The notes under the pieces were generated by a model, which saw only the letters and a program-made list of their open reading frames with translations, made no database searches and had not been told where the DNA came from. Position numbers and translations under genes: made by a program. DNA of 22,687 bases from Larix sibirica (lineage: Eukaryota > Streptophyta > Pinopsida > Pinales > Pinaceae): positions 54,074 to 76,760 of the forward strand of contig NWUY0300014763.1 of NCBI GenBank assembly GCA_004151065.3, given 5' to 3'. Within the stretch, counting starts at the first letter, position 1; the number at the start of each line of letters is the position of its first letter. Below, piece after piece: positions 19,741 through 22,687 of this stretch.

Positions 19741-20811
19741 GGATTATGTATGCCAGACATGCATGTTGTACACCTGGCCGAGTCACTTGATTGATGAATG
19801 TATATACATATGCATACATCGTTATATCAGTGATTACATGTACCAAACTGATTTTGATCAAGTACATGTTATATGAAGGTTTCTTTTTTTCCACATCCAG
19901 ATTGATGACAAGGATTAGGATATATGATTGTGACAAGGATAAACATTACTGTGTGGAATATATTGTGATTATGATCTTGTCGATGCTACATGTTTTATAT
20001 GATTATGTATGCTTAACCTTGTAAAATGGCCCTAGGATTTCTCAATTAGTCATATAGGCTAGCTTGTTTTGGTTGAATGAGATCTTAGTGGTGTTGGAAG
20101 GAAGAAAGGATTCTTCATTAACTTTCCTATCACTTCTATTACTGCATTTAGGTATTGTTTGTGAGCTCTTATAGGTTGGGGGTTCTAGGGAGAGAAGTTC
20201 TCCCTAGATATGAATGGGAGGAAAACCGATTGGTGTAATCTAGTTGGCAAGGCATGGAGTAGATTGGGAGATTTCTAGTGTCGAACCATGATGAAAAAAT
20301 TTGGCCAAGTATAATGTTGATAGTATGTTCATTATAATTATTAATTGTACTAATTTTCATTCATCTATGTCTATGTTTATGGATTTGGAAAATACTGATT
20401 GTGGGTAACTGTGTGAGTGATTATGCTGGAATTGGAGCAAATGAATGATTGCCTAAGGGGAAACTCCATTAAGTTGTAGAGAAATTCTCTCTAACAGGTA
20501 TAATTTATTGTAAATTTTTTGTTAACAATTTTTTTGTTTTATTTGGTAAATTGTGTATAAATTGGACTTGGTAATTTGAGGATTTGATTAGTGAACCTCC
20601 TTGGAAGGAAAATGTTGGGTAAACTAGGAGTTATTTGCATGTATAAATCGGGTTTATGGAGGGTTGTATGTTGGTGTTTTAAACTAACCCACGTGTGTAG
20701 CTTTCGTACCAAACTTGTATGCTTAGGTTTAGATAAAAGCAAATAGAAGATATGTTGAAATGAAAATTTATGCAAGTGATATCTAAGCTAGGGTTGATGT
20801 TGCTAAAACAA
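19741..20811. other. No recognisable gene
   Basis: Short frames only. A strong hairpin lies at 20184-20208. An 8-bp inverted repeat, ACATGTAC and GTACATGT, around 19836-19869 is likely chance. Confidence 0.5.
20184..20208 (+). other. Perfect 10-bp hairpin
   Basis: TCTAGGGAGA (20184-20193), a 5-base loop (GAAGT), then TCTCCCTAGA (20199-20208), fully complementary. There is no T run downstream as in a terminator, and no coding context. It is short for a microRNA precursor. Confidence 0.85.
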
Positions 20812-20846
20812 TTTCTTCTCTTCTCATTCTTCTATTCTCTTCTTAG
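20812..20846 (+). other. Pyrimidine tract ending in TTAG
   Basis: About 33 bases of T and C with only two A's end in CTTCTTAG at 20846. This looks like a plant 3' splice acceptor or a pyrimidine patch of a promoter. No exon can be recognised after it, so neither role is shown. Confidence 0.3.
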
Positions 20847-21852
20847 GAGCTAAAATATGAACTGAGCTAATTGGGTTAACTTGGGTTAAGCTGGTCTGCA
20901 AATTGTTTGTTAGAAGTTTGTTATCAACATGTTTGATAAAATCCCTAAATGAAAAAGAGAACTTATTTACTTATGAGAATCAAATTGTAACTAGAAATGT
21001 GTAAACCATGTTGGTGTGTAATTTTATTTATGGTTTTGGGGTATGGAGACATAATTCCCCACAAAATATCTTGAGAACTCGAGGGGTTGTTTTAGAGATA
21101 TATGCTTTTTATTAGAGCAGTTTTGAATCCAGATTCTTGCAAATAGTTGTTCAATAATTTGACTTTTTCTTATAATCTAGGATGTGGGCTTTTGATAGTT
21201 TTGGTATGAACATTTCAAATCTGTTTTGTCATATACTCACCAAAAATATGAGATACTTGGAGTTTCGTATTTTTGAATTTATAGCCCGTTAATTAGACTT
21301 GTAGCCTTTCATTGCTTTGTTTGGGTACATACAACTTGTTTGATAAAATATTTGAACAAATTTAGATTTGGTCACACGGGATTGCAGAAAAGGTTTACTG
21401 CAATATGTTTGATAGAATGTATGAATGAGTTTTATGTTGGGTAATTGGTTTTCCTCGGGTGTGATTGTAGTAGATTACTCATAGCTCCAACTAATTAGAA
21501 AGACAACTTTGAATCCTATATAATTTTGATGAAATTGAATCTATTTTTGAGAAAACTCGATTTGTGTTAAATATGTTTCAAATCTGCACAGCATTTGGGG
21601 GTATCCATGCCTTTTGGGCCTAGAACCCCCGTTTTGATTCAAAAAAAATAAAAAAAATCATACCAAAATCTTCTTTATGGGCAGTTTTGTAGAATTGCCT
21701 TCAGCTTGTGGGCTAGGTTCTATGGCCTTGATTTGTGAATTGATTGCCAATGTAAAACCCAATGTTATGTTAACCTGTAATAGAAGTCAGAGAATGAGCA
21801 TATTCATGCTTGTAATTTGTTTGGTCAAATTCCGAAATGGTTTTGAATTTTA

Positions 21853-22036
21853 ATGCATGCAAACACTTTGTCTTGGTGCCTCAATGGTTGTAGTTTGTAT
21901 GCATACAAAGTGTTTGTCTCAATGCTTCAATGGATGTAGCTTATATGCATACAAAGTCTTTGTCTTAATTCCACAATGGTTGTAGCTTGCATACTTGCTA
22001 AGTGTTTGTAAAAATGTCTCAATGAACCTACTTATA
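21853..22036 (+). repeat. 46-bp minisatellite, four units
   Basis: Units start at 21853, 21899, 21945 and 21991, exactly 46 bases apart. The first three begin ATGCATGCAAA or ATGCATACAAA; all contain a TTTGT core near the middle and, in most, CAATGG followed by TTGTAG or ATGTAG. The fourth is more divergent. A fifth, more decayed unit may precede them at about 21806. Confidence 0.88.
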
Positions 22037-22139
22037 ATTTGATGTACTTAATAAATTTCAAACACACATATATTGGTGACTTGACTGAATGATGAATTGC
22101 GAGGTTATGTAATATTGTGCCATCTATTATTCAACATGT

Positions 22140-22266
22140 ATGTTCTTGATTATTAATGTGAGTTTGTTTTGGTGAATAGAATAAATTTCATGATTATTAA
22201 ATTAATGATGATTATTAATGTTCTTGATTATTAATGTGAGTTTGTTTTGATGAATACAATAAATTT
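22140..22266 (+). repeat. 49-bp direct repeat
   Basis: 22140-22188 and 22218-22266 are nearly identical: ATGTTCTTGATTATTAATG, then TGAGTTTGTTTTG, then TGAATAGAATAAATTT or its variant with C. Two substitutions are seen. The spacer is 29 bp and itself contains ATTATTAA words. Confidence 0.9.
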
Positions 22267-22687
22267 TAATTGTTATATATGGACATAAATCATTATGAGT
22301 TTTATTCTCCTGATTGCTAAATCCCCAATTGTTTATGAGCATCAACTGACTGACTTGTATAGATGCAGTTGTGTCAGTGCATACTGAAAGGATATAAATG
22401 CTGAATATAGATTTATGTAACCCTTCGAGAAATCATGTTATATATTTATATGATTGTACTATGAACTTAGGAAGCTAACAATGTGCTACCTTGCTGAGTG
22501 ATTATAACTCATAATTCTCCTAATGTGATATGTCAACCATAAAACGCATGCATGCACATTAAAGAAACATAGGTCATAATATGGTTGTGTTACAAACAAT
22601 GATTACGTTGGTTATATTGGTTAGTCATGGATATGGAATCCCTCCTGCATGGTTGAATTAAACATACAATTAAGTAGATCTGTTTTG

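Larger units (their letters stand above)
20847..22687. other. AT-rich DNA with dispersed repeats, no gene
   Basis: No coding sequence recognised to the end of the window. TGTTTGATAAAAT or a one-base variant occurs at 20930, 21337 and 21406, and the related TGTTTGTAAAAAT at 22003. A 46-bp minisatellite (21853-22036) and a 49-bp direct repeat (22140-22266) lie here. An A-rich run (AAAAAAAATAAAAAAAATC) follows GATTC at about 21638. Confidence 0.55.

Noticed and set aside
20930-21418. Words reading MFDKIPK-like, as in pentatricopeptide repeat proteins
   Set aside because: The FDK-like words are in short frames ended by stops, without the spacing or neighbouring residues of the 35-residue repeat.
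22540-22560. CATGCATG seed-type RY element
   Set aside because: A single short palindromic word with no gene nearby is not evidence of regulation.

Overview
The window looks like repeat-rich nuclear DNA of a land plant with a large genome. The reasons are an L1-type LINE of the plant kind (ORF1 with a DUF4283-like RNA-binding region and a CCHC zinc knuckle; ORF2 with endonuclease, reverse transcriptase, zf-RVT and a C-terminal RNase H), TTTAGGG-type heptamers in the LINE leader, an AT-rich background and almost no intact genes. A gymnosperm is a reasonable guess, but nothing here fixes the species.

Layout. 1-1265 is AT-rich and gene-free, with small direct repeats. 1266-4199 is the 5' part of a decayed LINE (leader, ORF1, endonuclease part of ORF2), cut off at two undetermined bases (4200-4201). 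From 4202 the same 2.9 kb starts again from the same first base and runs on into the rest of ORF2 to about 10413, next to another undetermined base. The two copies are roughly 90-95% alike by eye. Both carry the same stop codon at a conserved ORF1 tryptophan position and lack a recognisable S-D-H motif in the endonuclease, so the ancestor was probably already defective. The doubling is either a real duplication or a contig-joining error. The ORF2 of the second copy is dead: several stops and frameshifts, a reverse transcriptase catalytic motif reading FFND, and an RNase H that has lost two acidic residues.

10414-14207 is AT-rich with short tandem duplications, a second, unrelated RNase H remnant (11709-12173), and one clean 129-residue reading frame with an internal coiled-coil-like duplication (12914-13303). 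This is the only plausible intact coding sequence in the window, and I do not recognise it. 14225-15470 is a discrete retro-insertion bounded by a 17-bp target-site duplication and ending in an A-tract; its content is degenerate coding sequence of unknown origin.

15488-22687 has no convincing gene. It holds two weak tRNA-derived SINE candidates, an A/G-rich tract, a purine-rich block (about 18540-19740), a perfect 10-bp hairpin, a pyrimidine tract ending in TTAG, a 46-bp minisatellite and a 49-bp direct repeat. No tRNA, rRNA, CRISPR array or operon-like gene cluster was seen. The genes do not form a pathway: the coding material is almost all retrotransposon debris.
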